In this document: positions 35,495-46,593 of the stretch, piece by piece
Layout of the letters: each line of letters begins with the position of its first letter
How positions within the stretch are numbered: the stretch's first letter is position 1
Origin: Fusarium oxysporum f. sp. lycopersici 4287
Taxonomy: Eukaryota > Ascomycota > Sordariomycetes > Hypocreales > Nectriaceae
DNA length: 64,000 bases
Assembly: GCF_000149955.1 (NCBI RefSeq)
Contig: NC_030986.1
Span: 2,634,084-2,698,083, forward strand
Reading direction: 5' to 3'
Notes under the pieces: model-generated
The model's database searches: none
The model's input: the letters and a program-made list of their open reading frames with translations, nothing else
Told to the model about the DNA's origin: nothing
Translations under genes and position numbers: made by a program

Positions 35495-36804
35495 ATTGAA
35501 ATTGTTATTGTTCACGCGAGTTTAGTCTTTCTGACAATCGACAATTTGAAAACGTCTCGTTCTTTCTATTGTTCGTCTTATATACACTCAGGGGTTTTCG
35601 AAGGAAAACGTGCTGGTGTAGTGACTCTCGCTGGGTGTGCTTCGGTGAAATACTCGTGAAGTGACTTATGTCGCGTAAAGACGATGCGTGTTGCGGGCTG
35701 AATGGAAGGAAGAGGGATTCGAGATTCGGGCTCAAGGGCGGGTTCCAGAACTCTTTCAGCGGGCGTCGAGTAATTACCCGGGAAGATCTCCTAGATATAG
35801 GCGGGAGAGGAAGGGCGGAATGATTGTCTTGTGATGCAAATGTTGAATGGTGGTGAGGATAGGTGAAGCGATCGATACTGGGACGGACTTCTTAAAAAGC
35901 AAAAAGAGGCAGTGCTCAGCTCAAACCTTCTGACCCGGACTCGAGGTTTATTGATCGCAAAAGTCGCCAGAGTTCTGAGCTCAAGCGCAGAATCTGGAGC
36001 ACGAAGTATCTCGTCGCGAAGCGTCGGAGGATGAGAAGCTGAGACGAGAGAAGCAGGTTCTCAAATGGATCGGCGCGCGGTGTTTTAGAACTTTCGCTGT
36101 CGCAATGGATCCCAATACCAGGGAAGGACCAATCCAAATCAATCAGAAGAAAGAAAAAGAAAAACAGAAAATCTCAGAAACGATTACGAGGAATCGCTGA
36201 GAATGGAAAAACGAGGATCTCACGAGAGCAATGGCAGGTGAAAAAGGGGGAGAATGAATATGACACGACAAAAGGTCGATGGTTTGGGGTGAGGAGATGG
36301 GAGAAAGCCGGAGAAGTAGCCCTGCGAGAATCCATCCTGGGTAAGGTAGGTGCTAGGCATGGAGCGCTGTGAGATGTCACGTGCACCACCTCAATCTGGG
36401 CTTGAAGCTTGGGCCACAAGAGCTCAGGCGCTCCACCCGCCTGGCGATGATACTACCTTAGTAAAGGTAGGTAGTAGACAATCACAACCCACGATATAAC
36501 TAGTACCTATCTCTGGCACTGGAACCTTCTTTTTGATAGCCGAACAAATTTCAAATATCTCATAGATACAAGTGCGATGACTACGCTTGTCTCGCTATAT
36601 CTGAAGACCTCCGATTAGTTGCATTTGAACAACAATTGCCTGTCTTGAACAGCTCCTTGGAAGGTGCGAAGTGACATATCTCGATCACCTAAACCCGTAC
36701 ATACGCTGGGTCCCTCCATCCTCACAATTCTCAATTCTGCCCATGCTCCAGCAAAGTCAAAACCCTTGCCCATTACTTGAGCCAGTTGCGTGAACCTTAC
36801 GACA
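35495..36804. other. Divergent intergenic region (KH protein / CENP-K-like)
   Basis: 1.3 kb with promoters for both neighbours. It contains a purine-rich tract near 36140-36170 and TACCTTAGTAAAGGTAGG near 36454. No supported gene. Confidence 0.6.
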
Positions 36805-37826
36805 ATGGACTACAGGTCGCAACCTACAGCAAAAGAGGAGTACACAGCGAATGTTGATCAGACATTAAGAGAACTTCAAGAGAGAGTCCAACAACATGAA
36901 AATGAGCTGGAGAAGGTATGCACGCGCCAAAAACCAACATTATACTAATGGCTAATTTCTTACAGCTTCGTTCGGAGCAAAGCCAACCCCCAGAGTCAGC
37001 GGCTGGACAGGCGCGTCTCATACAGGTGGCTCTCAAAGAGGTGACAGAGTCGGATCCCTTTCTCCCCTCGCCAGGGTCGCTGTTACCGACGCTGTTGGCG
37101 TTCCGCAAGACTCACCAGACCATTCAAGAGTCCAAATCCTATCTTGCCTCTCAGCGTGTGGGCCATGAACAACTGTCGCGTCAGCTTGAGGCGGATGAAG
37201 CGCGTCTCAAAGATCAAAAGCTCCTTGGCGATGCTCTGACTGCACGTATCTTGTCGCTACGCGATGAAGTGGATGCGGGTACTCACGTCACCCCAGAAGA
37301 AGGGGCAAAGGAACTATTGCAAGAACTCAGAGCTAAGAAGAAGTCTTATGACAGAGAGACGTCAAAACTTATGAAGGTTCTCCTTCGATTCATCGATAAT
37401 CATCTGGCACCCATGCTTGCGGCAGAAGAGCTAGGAGGGCCTGTGGTTGGGGATCTTATAGGTATTGATGGAGACGATTTGGCCGCCGGATTTAATGCAC
37501 AAGGGAAACTAAGGAAACCAAAGGACAGCGATGATAAAGAAGATAAACGGCAACGCAGAATCGATGAGATTTGGGGACAGGCTACTAATGGAGGCACGGG
37601 GCGCCAGGACGAGATTGCAGCTGCAGCTGCAGAGATGAAGCAACTAACAGAGGAGCTTCTCAACACGCTTGCTGAAGCACAAGGTAATAACTCAGCATCA
37701 TATGTGCAATTGTCGCGTGAATCTGCGGCTGCACGGTTTTTGGTGAGATCTAAGGTTGCACAATTCCATCCTAGAGATGCAACAAGGCTCAGACTGGTGG
37801 ATTTCGGACGAGATCTGGAACCCTGA
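36805..37826 (+). CDS. Coiled-coil protein, probable kinetochore CENP-K/Sim4 homologue
   Basis: Two exons (36805-36915 and 36966-37826) join in phase to 323 residues. The first exon was recognised because MDYRSQPTAKEEYTANVDQT leads directly into the coiled-coil register. The intron is GTATGC...TTACAG. The protein is largely helical with heptads in residues 15-45, 90-140 and 150-190. Characteristic blocks are SDPFLPSPGSLLPTLLAFRK, LLRFIDNHLAPMLAAEELGG and the C-terminal KVAQFHPRDATRLRLVDFGR. From memory these match fungal proteins annotated as CENP-K, a member of the Sim4/CCAN inner kinetochore. That is recognition rather than proof. If correct, it would act at centromeres, linking chromatin to the Mis12/Ndc80 network. 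Another coiled-coil family cannot be excluded. Confidence 0.6.
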
Positions 37827-38415
37827 GTAATAACAGATATAATGAAAGCCTCGAGAACAACCCCATATGTCTTATAGTTATGTTTCTGTAAAGTCACACA
37901 AGTGAATATTCCCACCATTGACAGAAGTTAATCTCCCGATGGTGATTGTAGAGTTTGGAGTACATTATAATAATTTAGGATAGCTCATCATGAATTATAA
38001 TTGTATGCAAACATAGGCCTAAGACTTCCGCAATGATATCTGCGCGGAATAAGGTCCGGCACAGCATACAAGCAACCTCTTAAAAATAGGTTCTGCTGAT
38101 TGGTCAATTCTGTAAGTGATTAACGCGCTAGGTATGGAACGCCAGAAACAGCAGAGATGCCGGATTATCTCTCTGATATACAAAAAAGTAGGTGTCTTGA
38201 CACTTGTAACGAATTATAATTATGATGATAAGCTTAAGAATCCCGTGGCAACATTGTTGTTAGCTAAGGAAGACTACTACAAACCCCAGGCTTTGTTAAC
38301 ATGATGGGAGAGAATCGATATTCCTCGTGTTCTTGAAGTCCAAGGAGCGTTACCCACCCAACCGCGTCGCGTCTGTCGTGGCCCAAGCTGGCTGGCCCTT
38401 AAACTCCAGCTTCGA
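37827..38415. other. Intergenic spacer and dUTPase promoter
   Basis: No gene supported. The CGCGTCGCGT element at 38363-38372 lies 43 bp before the first possible dUTPase start codon. Confidence 0.6.
38363..38372 (+). promoter_or_regulatory. MCB-like element upstream of dUTPase
   Basis: CGCGTCGCGT, identical to the PCNA site. It contains CGCGT cores of the type bound by MBF (Mbp1/Swi6 or Res/Cdc10), which switches on DNA-synthesis genes at G1/S in yeasts. Binding here is inferred. Confidence 0.5.
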
Positions 38416-39048
38416 ATGCAGTATCCACGACAATTGCTTCTCCATTCCTCCTCCTCATATTCAACAATGACCTCTGAAACTCTCGTCCCTGATAACTCTG
38501 CCGTTTCTTCACCTCCCGCCAAACGTGCCAAGACCGCCGCTACAATGGAAGGTCCCCCACCACTGCAGATTAAGAAGCTTTCCGACAAGGGTCGTTTGCC
38601 CACTCGTGGGAGTGCCTTTGCTGCCGGCTACGATATCTACGCTGCTCGCGACACAACAATTCCCGCTCGTGGCAAGGCGCTAGTTGACACTGATATCAGC
38701 ATGGCTGTGCCTGCCGGAACCTGTAAGTACATAGCCAGTTGAAGCCCTGATCAACCAGCTTAAGGCCAGCTACCTGACAAAATGATGAATACAGATGGAC
38801 GCATTGCCCCTCGATCGGGTCTCGCTTCCAAGCATTTCATTGACACAGGCGCTGGTGTCATCGATGCCGATTACCGCGGCCAGGTCAAGGTCCTGCTCTT
38901 CAACCACAACGAATCCGACTTTGAGGTGAAGGAGGGCGACCGCATTGCTCAACTTGTTCTGGAGCGCATCTACACCCCCGAGGTTGTCGAGGTTCAAGAA
39001 CTCGAGGAGAGTGTCCGAGGCGCTGGTGGCTTCGGCAGCACTGGTTAG
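38416..39048 (+). CDS. DUT1: dUTP diphosphatase
   Basis: Two exons (38416-38722 and 38795-39048) give 186 residues. The junction restores [17 protein letters not shown]. All five trimeric dUTPase motifs are present in order: motif [10 protein letters not shown], motif [12 protein letters not shown] (P-loop Ser), motif [20 protein letters not shown] (catalytic Asp, uracil specificity), motif [15 protein letters not shown] and motif [10 protein letters not shown] (flexible C-terminal arm). It hydrolyses dUTP to dUMP and pyrophosphate, keeping uracil out of DNA and feeding thymidylate synthesis. The frame starts at [18 protein letters not shown]; a second ATG at 38467 would give a shorter protein of 169 residues, the usual fungal length. 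The longer form has a Ser/Leu/Arg N-terminus that could target mitochondria, as in animals with dual forms. Confidence 0.95.
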
Positions 39049-39335
39049 ATCTTCGAGGAGGATATGCTGACTTCTCGTCTGCCGAGTTTCATGAATTAAT
39101 GAATTGGGTTTTGGGCCAATGCAATAGACCTACTGTACACAGTTGAAGAAGGCTGATTATGGAAGAGAAGCTATCCGAGTGAATTATTTAACCCTGGACG
39201 ATAGATGTGAAAACCTTGAATGGATTCATGATCAGGCATCTATTCCACAACCTTTCTACCCATTTCTATTTAATCTTTGCTGGTTTCTACTATAGTGGTC
39301 ATTGTAACCTTGGGACAATCCCCCTCCCCTTAGAT

Positions 39336-40648
39336 CTAAATGGCCTTCGCAAGGTATTGCGTCGCGGGGGAGCGTAAGCAGTCCAGATTCCTCACAAGTT
39401 GAAGCTCTGCCGCCTTGCTCTTTACGAGGTGCGCCTTTGTTTGGTCAATTCGATCCTCATCTTTCATGTCGTCCGTTGTTCGTTCAACCACCCTCTTCAT
39501 GCCCTCGCAGGTCTTGGATAGAACCTCATGCATACTGCCTAGGACCTTTTCTGCAGCGCGTGCAAGGGGTAGCTCAACAGCCGATACCGAATCGTCGCTA
39601 AGCCAGCTGGCGGTATGCCGCAGCCGCTCGTCAGCATTGAAGACAGCCTCACGCATGCGGATTACCATAAGAGCGCCAAACATGTCGCCTGTACCACTGA
39701 AATAACAATCAATTGATGGGAAGACAATCTTGAAAAAGCGAGCTTTGCCAGTAGATGTCATGGTTGAACCAACAACAGAGAGATGCGAAGGCGGATGGTC
39801 TGGCGCCTCAAGGTTGACTGAAGTAATGACGACATGAGGAATCTTGTACTTGTCGTGGAGCACTTGGATAGCCTTTCGGAGACTGTCCATGTCATGGATT
39901 TTGACTTCCGAAAGCAGCCTTTTCGTAAGAATTATTAGTTGGAATCTCTAAAATCTCGACAAATGCTCTTAAACATACTCGGCCTCGAATTGGTTTGGAA
40001 GAATCAGATCCGCGTCGTGGATGAGCCTCTTGTATGCTGGCACCACTTCCTCGGAGACGTAGATCTTTCCATTGTCACCCATGACGGGATCGAGAGCCCA
40101 GAAGAACTTGCCAGGTGCTTTAATTGACTTTTCCTTAAGTTCCCGGCCTATCTTACCGACCGTATCGACGGCTTCAGCGCCTGGGATATATCCAGAAAGC
40201 ATAACATCAAAATCATCCAGGTACGACTGTTTCAGTCCTTCCCAGAGATCCATGATCTCCTGTGCTGAGACTCTCGTTCCCTTCCATTGCTTATATCCGG
40301 TATGGTTGCCTTTACAGGTGAAGTCCGCGAGTTAGAAACCTGGTTTATTATTTCACTCCATCGATCGAGATGACATGAATACTCACTGAACTGTACGGTG
40401 TTGAGAGCTGCGACATCACATCCCAAAGACTGTAGCACAAAGACGGCAATCTTGTTACCGACATACCTAGTGCATATGAGTCACTGCGACCCCGAGGGGG
40501 AAAAGATAGTTACCCAGAGACAACCTACAGCAACGACCTATCAGCCTCGGCTCAAGATGTTTGAAAGTGACAGGATATTTGATGGCATACATACATGGCT
40601 TGCCACAGCGAGAACCCGTGTATCGGGTATTGTTGGGGTGATGGACAT
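39336..40648 (-). CDS. BUD16: Pyridoxal kinase, five exons including an 11-nt microexon
   Basis: Exons 40648-40595, 40524-40514, 40466-40387, 40309-39979 and 39918-39336 join in phase to 352 residues. The second exon is only 11 nt and is required: it supplies the codons that turn VLAVASH into VLAVASHVVSGYVGNKIAVF, the conserved N-terminus of pyridoxal kinases. Next come LQSLGCDVAALNTVQFSNHT, LSGYIPGAEAV, FFWALDPVMGDNGKIYV (substrate- and Mg-binding Asp-Pro-Val) and DLILPNQFEAELLSEVKI. The anion hole and catalytic Asp are in DCYFSGTGDMFGALMVIR (GTGD). The enzyme phosphorylates pyridoxal, pyridoxine and pyridoxamine to the B6 cofactor forms in the cytosol. Yeast BUD16 is the closest named relative, and its loss raises dTMP-pool and genome-stability problems. 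It faces dUTPase tail to tail, 287 bp away. Confidence 0.92.
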
Positions 40649-41602
40649 GTTACCAAAAGCACCAGTTCAATTCCTCGATCTCTTCTTGATATTCTGCAAA
40701 CGTTCTGAATAGAAGTCTACGCAAGCCTAGGCAACCCAAGATTTTGCTTGTGTGAGAGACGTCACTGAACAAAACCTCTCAGTCGGCGTCAGCGGACGAT
40801 TCTGCGGTAGAATCCTAAGACACCGGAGCTTAGATGAAATGGGAAGCCTGAGCGTTATTTGTGAAGATCGAAGGAACAGAAGAGAAAATCCGTCGCTGAC
40901 TCAAGGAAGTAAATTAGTTCTAGAACTCGGTTGCAGCGTCTTTTGAGCTGTATATCGCTCGATATTAGTCACGAGTTAACTTGAAGAAATCGGGTTAAGC
41001 CTGGAGCATCAACAAGCTACCTGTATGTACAAATGTTGGAAACAGAAACTTCAGAATACCTACCTACTTGCCCAATATCGGTCTGAATAATGAAACGAGC
41101 AATTGGCTCAATTGCAGCGAGGATAGACAGTATTTTCTCTACCCTTTTGAGCTGATAGCGAAAGGCTACCAGTGACTTCCATTTGGTCGTGTGCCCCGCC
41201 AGCCTCTGCTACGATCCATTGTAATCATTGCCCCGCAGCAGGCTTCTGAATGGCACAGTAGAATCATGCAGGCATAATTTGTGCCAAGTCAATATCAACT
41301 TTGATAAACACGATCTCATATTATCATTTATCGTCATGGTCAACAAGGGACTAAAGCTCCTGACTTGGCATCCTTGTATTCCCTATCTAACCTGTTCGTT
41401 TACATTCCTTTCCCTTCGCACACGCCTTTGATGCCTAAAGTAAGGCTTCCAAGAAGCAGGCAAACTTCTTGGTATCCGGATTTCTTGCATTGCCCTCTTT
41501 GACATGTGCTCCGTCGGAATCGCTGGATGGTATCATTGCAACCGCAAGCGCCGAGCTTCTGCCATGTAGCAGGATGGTGTCGTATTGCATCATGGCACTC
41601 TT
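40649..41602. other. Intergenic spacer
   Basis: Promoter of pyridoxal kinase (-) and 3' flank of PCNA (-). Frames of up to 67 codons, none convincing, and no MITE-like copy. Confidence 0.55.
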
Positions 41603-42448
41603 CTACTCCTCATCACCAATCTTAGGCGCAAGATAGAAACGCAGATGGCTTTGACCCTGAAGATCGTATTCAACCAAGAGGGGCACTTCATTAGAGAGCT
41701 TGATCTTGACCTGCTCGGAGAGGCCAGCAGCCTTGCAGAAGTTGACCAGGTACTTAAGGGAGAAGGTGAGGGCGACCGGCTCGGTCAACTCAATCGAGAC
41801 ACTTTGTTTGGGTTTCTCGACATCCTCATGGCTTCGAAGAGTCACTGAGCCGTTACCAATATCGCCATTGCATGCGAACTTGACACCGTCCTTGGAGGCC
41901 TCGATCATCACTGCCGAGTTAAGTGTTAGATAACAATCCAGTAGCCGAACATGACGCGAGCCTTGCAAGAACTAACCTGATTCTGACATAGCCATCAAGT
42001 CGGTACAGATGCGACGAAACTCGCCAGAAGGCATCGCAATTGTAGCAGCATACTCGGTGTCGGGAATGCCCAGGTGCTCCTGGTCAATGTCCATGAGCTT
42101 GAGGTCATACTCGCTGATGCGGTCGTTCTCAGGGCTCTCGAATTGCATATTCAGCACATCAGGGCCATCCTCAGCCTTGAGCGTGAGCACGTCGTTACTC
42201 TGAGCAGCGCGTAGGACCTTGGTCAGGGATGTGAGGTTGACACCGAGGGAGATGTTGCGGTCGCAGCGGAATGGCTCGAAGGATTCAGCAGTAAGCATCA
42301 TGGAAACCAAGGCAACATGGGAGTTGTCCATGGCCTGCAGCTGAATGCCACTGTCATTGCAGTCGAAGTTGCAATCTTGGACCAGATCCTTGATTGCATC
42401 GACGACTTTCTTCAGAAGATCAGCTTGAGCGAGTCGTGCTTCCAACAT
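41603..42448 (-). CDS. POL30: Proliferating cell nuclear antigen (PCNA), DNA sliding clamp
   Basis: Two exons (42448-41977 and 41910-41603) give 259 residues, the expected PCNA length. The junction gives [17 protein letters not shown]. The N-terminus [20 protein letters not shown] is typical. Also visible are [20 protein letters not shown] (with the conserved DxSHV), the interdomain connecting loop around [15 protein letters not shown] (PIP-box binding) and the C-terminal [13 protein letters not shown], close to the usual LKFYLAPKI end. The lysine equivalent to K164 (ubiquitin/SUMO site) lies in the [18 protein letters not shown] block that opens the second exon. PCNA is the homotrimeric clamp for replicative polymerases and coordinates repair and chromatin assembly. 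The intron is 66 nt. Confidence 0.97.
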
Positions 42449-42770
42449 ATCTGTTTATCTGTTAGCATACCACTGATACATCTCCTCACGAGACGTGAAG
42501 CTGCCACGCATATATGAAAAGGGCGGGGTGTTCGTTGCTCGGGGTGACTGACTGATCGAAAGGTTTGCTGGCAAATTGTGGCTAGATACGGACAGGGAAT
42601 ATGAGCAAAGGATAAGTGAGCGGAATAGCTCGCAAAGTAAGGTGTGTTATGGTTATGGAAGGAGTATGGGAGGTTGTCTGGTGGATGAAATGCAAGATGC
42701 AGATAGCAATGTGCTTTTGTCGCGAAATTGCTAGGCTGCTTTACGCTAGCTGGCAGGTGGGGAGCCACTT

Positions 42771-42804
42771 AACGCGCGACCATCAAACAACCGACGCGTC
42801 GCGT
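42771..42804. promoter_or_regulatory. Cluster of MCB-like sites upstream of PCNA
   Basis: AACGCGCGA at 42771 and GACGCGTCGCGTTT at 42793-42806. The latter contains a perfect MluI cell-cycle box ACGCGT (42794-42799) and the 10-mer CGCGTCGCGT (42795-42804). They lie about 325-355 bp before the PCNA start codon. In yeasts such boxes drive G1/S expression through MBF. Confidence 0.6.
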
Positions 42805-42867
42805 TTCAGGCGGACGCTTGTCATCGGTAGAAAATTGGAAAGCACCACTATTCACTAACTCTATATA

Positions 42868-43015
42868 GCCTCAGGGAGAAAGAAAACCGAGAAATTATCC
42901 TGAGTGATGAGCAGCTCTAGGTGAATTTAGTGCAGACTAAGCAAGTCTTTAGACTAGGTAGGTAGGTAGTTATTTTAATCACTTATTCTAGAGATCCTAA
43001 GTTCCAATACAGAGA
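42868..43015 (+). repeat. MITE-like element, copy H (degenerate)
   Basis: CTCAGGGAGAAAGAAAACCG at the left and the interior AGTCTTTAGACTAGG plus TAGTTATTTTAATC align with copy F. The right terminus is not preserved. Confidence 0.45.
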
Positions 43016-43239
43016 TTATGTTTTCTATATCTCGATACGTATATATAAGATCATAGCTTGAGAGGGATATGTTATTCCTTAGCTTAGTGAGGTCCCTGTT
43101 ATTCCAAAATATGGATGGATGCCCACCTTAGTACCTAACTCAGAGGTCCTCGATCCTTTGGTCCTCTATCCGACAGGTGCGAACCGCAGAAGTGTCTTTG
43201 TACCCAGGTAGACTCTCAGGCTCTTTCCAGTTCTTCAAG

Positions 43240-43415
43240 CCACTAGGTACTTACCTAAGGTACTAGGTGAGTAGGTACCGGTACCTAATTATTGTTACCT
43301 TAAGGCACCACTGACCGGTAGAGAGAGATGGTGCCAAAATTGTCCATAAGAATTGTCCAATGACCTGTTATGTGCAAGGTAGTTAAGTACCTACTTAGGT
43401 AGCTATCATACATAT
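43240..43415. repeat. TACCTAGGTA-type motif block
   Basis: Closely spaced palindrome-like units such as GGTACTTACCTAAGGTACTA, GTAGGTACCGGTACCTAATT and GTACCTACTTAGGTAGC. The same short motif recurs across most spacers of the window and is characteristic of this genome. No function can be assigned. Confidence 0.5.
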
Positions 43416-43900
43416 GTTACCAAGAATAAGTTCTCCCTTCATCATTTACATTGAACGAAATAGATCGGTAAACAAGACCGAATGATTTCCTAGAAGACCG
43501 GCTTGTAGCGCATATGTCTTGCGGCTATCTTCCATAAGGGCACATTGGTGTGTGATTCTATGTCGTCCAAAACCTGATCGCCAAGAATGATGATAGTGGG
43601 CAAATAATACAAAACCAAGATTCCCAACCCTGAACCTGAAACGCCGCAGCCATCCATGGCTTGTCTATAGAATAGTGTCGTTTATAGAGAATTGTGCGTG
43701 TCGTCGTGACGCTACCTGTGCTTGACATATTTATCTGTCTGTGGAGCTCGAATGTGAATTTTTCATAAGTCGATAGCAAGAATAAAAAAACGGTTCGGTG
43801 TCGATTCAGACGATTGTTTTGTACTTGGTGAAGGCGGGAGAAGGCGATGAAAAGTGTTGAAGATAATGATCGTGATGTTTGTTTCATAAAACCGATATCC

Positions 43901-45976
43901 CTACATTGACACAATCCGACCTGCTGGTGCGCTGGCACGAGTTCGAGGTCGTAGGTTAATAACTGTCTCTAGCTCCCGAAGCATACCCTTTGGTTTGCAT
44001 CAACGTGCTGTCGGGCAAGAGCCTTTTGTTCTCGCTCTTCTCGAAGCCTTGACTATTTCTTTCCTCTCTAGTGAGCGTGCTTCGTGGTCGCGGGAGACCA
44101 ACGGCTTTCAAAAACTTCNNNNNNNNNNNNNNNNNNNNNNNNNNNNNNNNNNNNNNNNNNNNNNNNNNNNNNNNNNNNNNNNNNNNNNNNNNNNNNNNNN
44201 NNNNNNNNNNNNNNNNNNNNNNNNNNNNNNNNNNNNNNNNNNNNNNNNNNNNNNNNNNNNNNNNNNNNNNNNNNNNNNNNNNNNNNNNNNNNNNNNNNNN
44301 NNNNNNNNNNNNNNNNNNNNNNNNNNNNNNNNNNNNNNNNNNNNNNNNNNNNNNNNNNNNNNNNNNNNNNNNNNNNNNNNNNNNNNNNNNNNNNNNNGTT
44401 CGAGTCGTTCAGAGTTCTGTCAGATTCTTCACGAAGCAGTTGCAGCTTCGCCTGTAGGCCCCTGATTCCGCTTGATAGTGAGTTAAGTTTCCGAAGTTGA
44501 GCTCTCCAGCGCTCCCGTCCAGGCGTAAGGGCATTCTTTGGCGTAGGGGAAGATGGAAAAGCTAGGGAAGCGTGAGCATGTGACTAATCGATGAGAACTT
44601 GCATCATATTCTTACTATCTTGCTCGCTGAGAATGCTCTGTAGCCTAGCATGAGCAGTTTGAGTTGAGCTGTTGACGCTCAAAAGAGACTCTACGGCCGT
44701 TGTCCAACGAAGCAAATCATTTGCATCACTGTTGGCATCCAGAGCAAGAAGGGCGCAAAGGAATAGTTTCCGTATGGTGGAGAATCGAGCAGCCAGAATT
44801 TTGAGGGTCCTCAAGGATTCAGGATCGTCCAAATCCTCATCACTTAGTCCTTGACGGGCGTCTGACATGTCGAAGTCGGTAATGTCGTATATATCGTAAT
44901 ATTTTTCCAAGTCTGTTTGCTCCGCAAATCCGTTGACAACTGTACAAACCTGGTTGTAAGAATCAAGAACCTCTTGAAAAGAATGTCTCAGGGCTTTGCG
45001 CAGTCTGACACAACGCCGGGTTTGGGTACGGTCTTCTATACGGCTGATTGGTGGCAGGGGAGCGCTGCTGTAAATTGTTCAGTGCATGTGGTGGCAAGAA
45101 AATGAAAGACCTACAGTCTGTAACCTCGAGACACCAACTCGACTTCTTGTATGAGAGAGATAGCTGCACCTGACGCACTGTCAAAGTTGTGTGAGTTTTC
45201 GACGAAAGAAGTGATTTCAGACAGCGATTGCGATCTTCGATACCGGAGCCATTGTCGTTTCATGTAAACCTGGCCAAGCAGGACGGCGGCTGCGCAAAGC
45301 ATGAGAAGAAAGACCAGCCTCTTCTTGGTAACACCACTGCCAAGAACCCAACTCAGAACAACCGCAACCGCAAGAGCGGCAAGAACTGATGCCAGAATTC
45401 CTTCCGTGGACAATAGGGATTCATCTTCGTTCGTTGGCGGGCTAGGTCCCCTGTTATCGAGCTGCGACTGCCCCAGGCCCGAATGGCCACTTAAAAGCTG
45501 AGACGCAATGATGGTATATCGGAATTGTTCGAGAAATTTGGCGTTGTCAGCTCGGTCGATACTCGCTGCAACCGCGGCCTATGGCAAGTGGTTTTAGCAA
45601 TCGTTGATAGGTTACACCAGTTCGAGGTGACGTACTGAATATTTCCTGCTAGCAGATCGCAATGAGGAGGGCTTCGGAACTTGTAAATGAAGCCCATTCG
45701 GAGCCTTATTCCGGAATCTTGGTTTAACCAAAGGTCGACCAGTGGGTGCGAAAGGGGATGGACTGGATGGTGGTGATGGGCTTGATCGACCAGCGGATGA
45801 ATCAAGTTCGGGCGTTACTGCACCGGGCGCCCAGTCAGCCTGGGGCTCATCTCCCCCATCTTGAAGTATGTTAGTCCACATAAGGGAAGAGCGGTATCGC
45901 GCGCAAGGGAGAATGATGCTCGCTCACCTCTGAGGTAGTCGGCGAACGGAGTCTCCTCATACACCACGGGCTCCAT
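43901..45976 (-). CDS. Vezatin-domain protein (peroxisomal myosin-binding type), gapped
   Basis: Exons 45976-45928, 45859-45636, 45578-45115, 45067-44616 and 44561 into the gap join in phase. The protein starts MEPVVYEETPFADYLR, then has a Pro/Ser-rich stretch and the segment NAKFLEQFRYTIIASQLLSG. Two adjacent membrane helices follow (GILASVLAALAVAVVLSWVL and RLVFLLMLCAAAVLLGQVYM). The soluble helical domain continues QSLSEITSFVENSHNFDSAS and CVRLRKALRHSFQEVLDSYN, then EKYYDIYDITDFDMSDARQG. This is the Vezatin / 'myosin-binding motif of peroxisomes' family, related to yeast Inp2, which attaches peroxisomes to class V myosin for inheritance. The C-terminus lies left of the gap: RPRSTLTREER, LREEREQKALARQHVDANQR and MLRELETVINLRPRT, ending at 43901. 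These three pieces are in different frames, so the end of the model is uncertain. Confidence 0.72.
44119..44397. other. Assembly gap (279 N)
   Basis: A run of N within the last coding part of the Vezatin-type gene. Frames that cross it are artefacts. Confidence 0.99.
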
Positions 45977-46487
45977 CTAGCTTCTCTGTGACGTCGTCGG
46001 GATCGATAAGCAGTCACACAGAGCCATCGAGCGGTGCTGATCGATGCAGAGTGAAAGTGTCGTATGTGATATCTTGTTGCGATGTTGATTAAACCAGTAC
46101 GAGTGTCGTGTTCAGGAGAAGGCGACAAACAGTATGGACGGATTACGGAGTATTAGACGAGCGCGAGCAGGGACAGGCTGGTTCGTTGATGTTGCCAATT
46201 AGGGGAGCTCCACGCTCACCGTAGTGGCCAGCCGGAGCCGCGGCAGGGATCGTGTGGCTATCAAGGGCCTGTCAAAAGCGCCGCAACCTTGACGGAAAGT
46301 ATACAGACCCCGGAAGCTTGAAGTTTAGCCTTGTTAGGTGTAATTTCGAGCCGAACTGATACTATTTATGCAGTCAACTGTGAAAGACGTAATAAGGTGC
46401 AGGGAGACGCAGGGACGACCCAAGACACAGCGTATCAGCATACAGCAAAAGGGGGCTCTGGAGCTTTTGAACACATGTTAGCCCCTA

Positions 46488-46593
46488 GAGGAAGAGAGAA
46501 AACCTCAAGGACCCAAGTCCTGAAGTGACAAAATTAGTTGGGTAAGTCGAAGATGAACTCTAGGTGCCTCTATCAGTTTATTTTTAGACGTCC
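46488..46593 (+). repeat. MITE-like element, copy I (partial)
   Basis: The left part CTAGAGGAAGAGAGAAAACC and the interior CCTGAAGTGACAAAATTAG and CAGTTTATTTTTAGACG match copy F. The right terminus is missing where copy J begins. Confidence 0.5.

Larger units (their letters stand above)
42449..43900. other. PCNA promoter region and spacer
   Basis: It holds MCB-like sites (42771-42804), a TCGCGAAAT at 42719, repeat copy H (42868-43015) and a dense block of TAGGTACC/ACCTAGGTA-type motifs (43240-43415). The 126-codon frame 43558-43938 looks like spacer downstream of the Vezatin-type gene. Confidence 0.6.

Noticed and set aside
43558..43938. A 126-codon minus-strand frame
   Set aside because: It overlaps the end of the Vezatin-type gene in another frame and has no recognisable features. 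It would only matter if the terminal intron alternative at 43987 were used.
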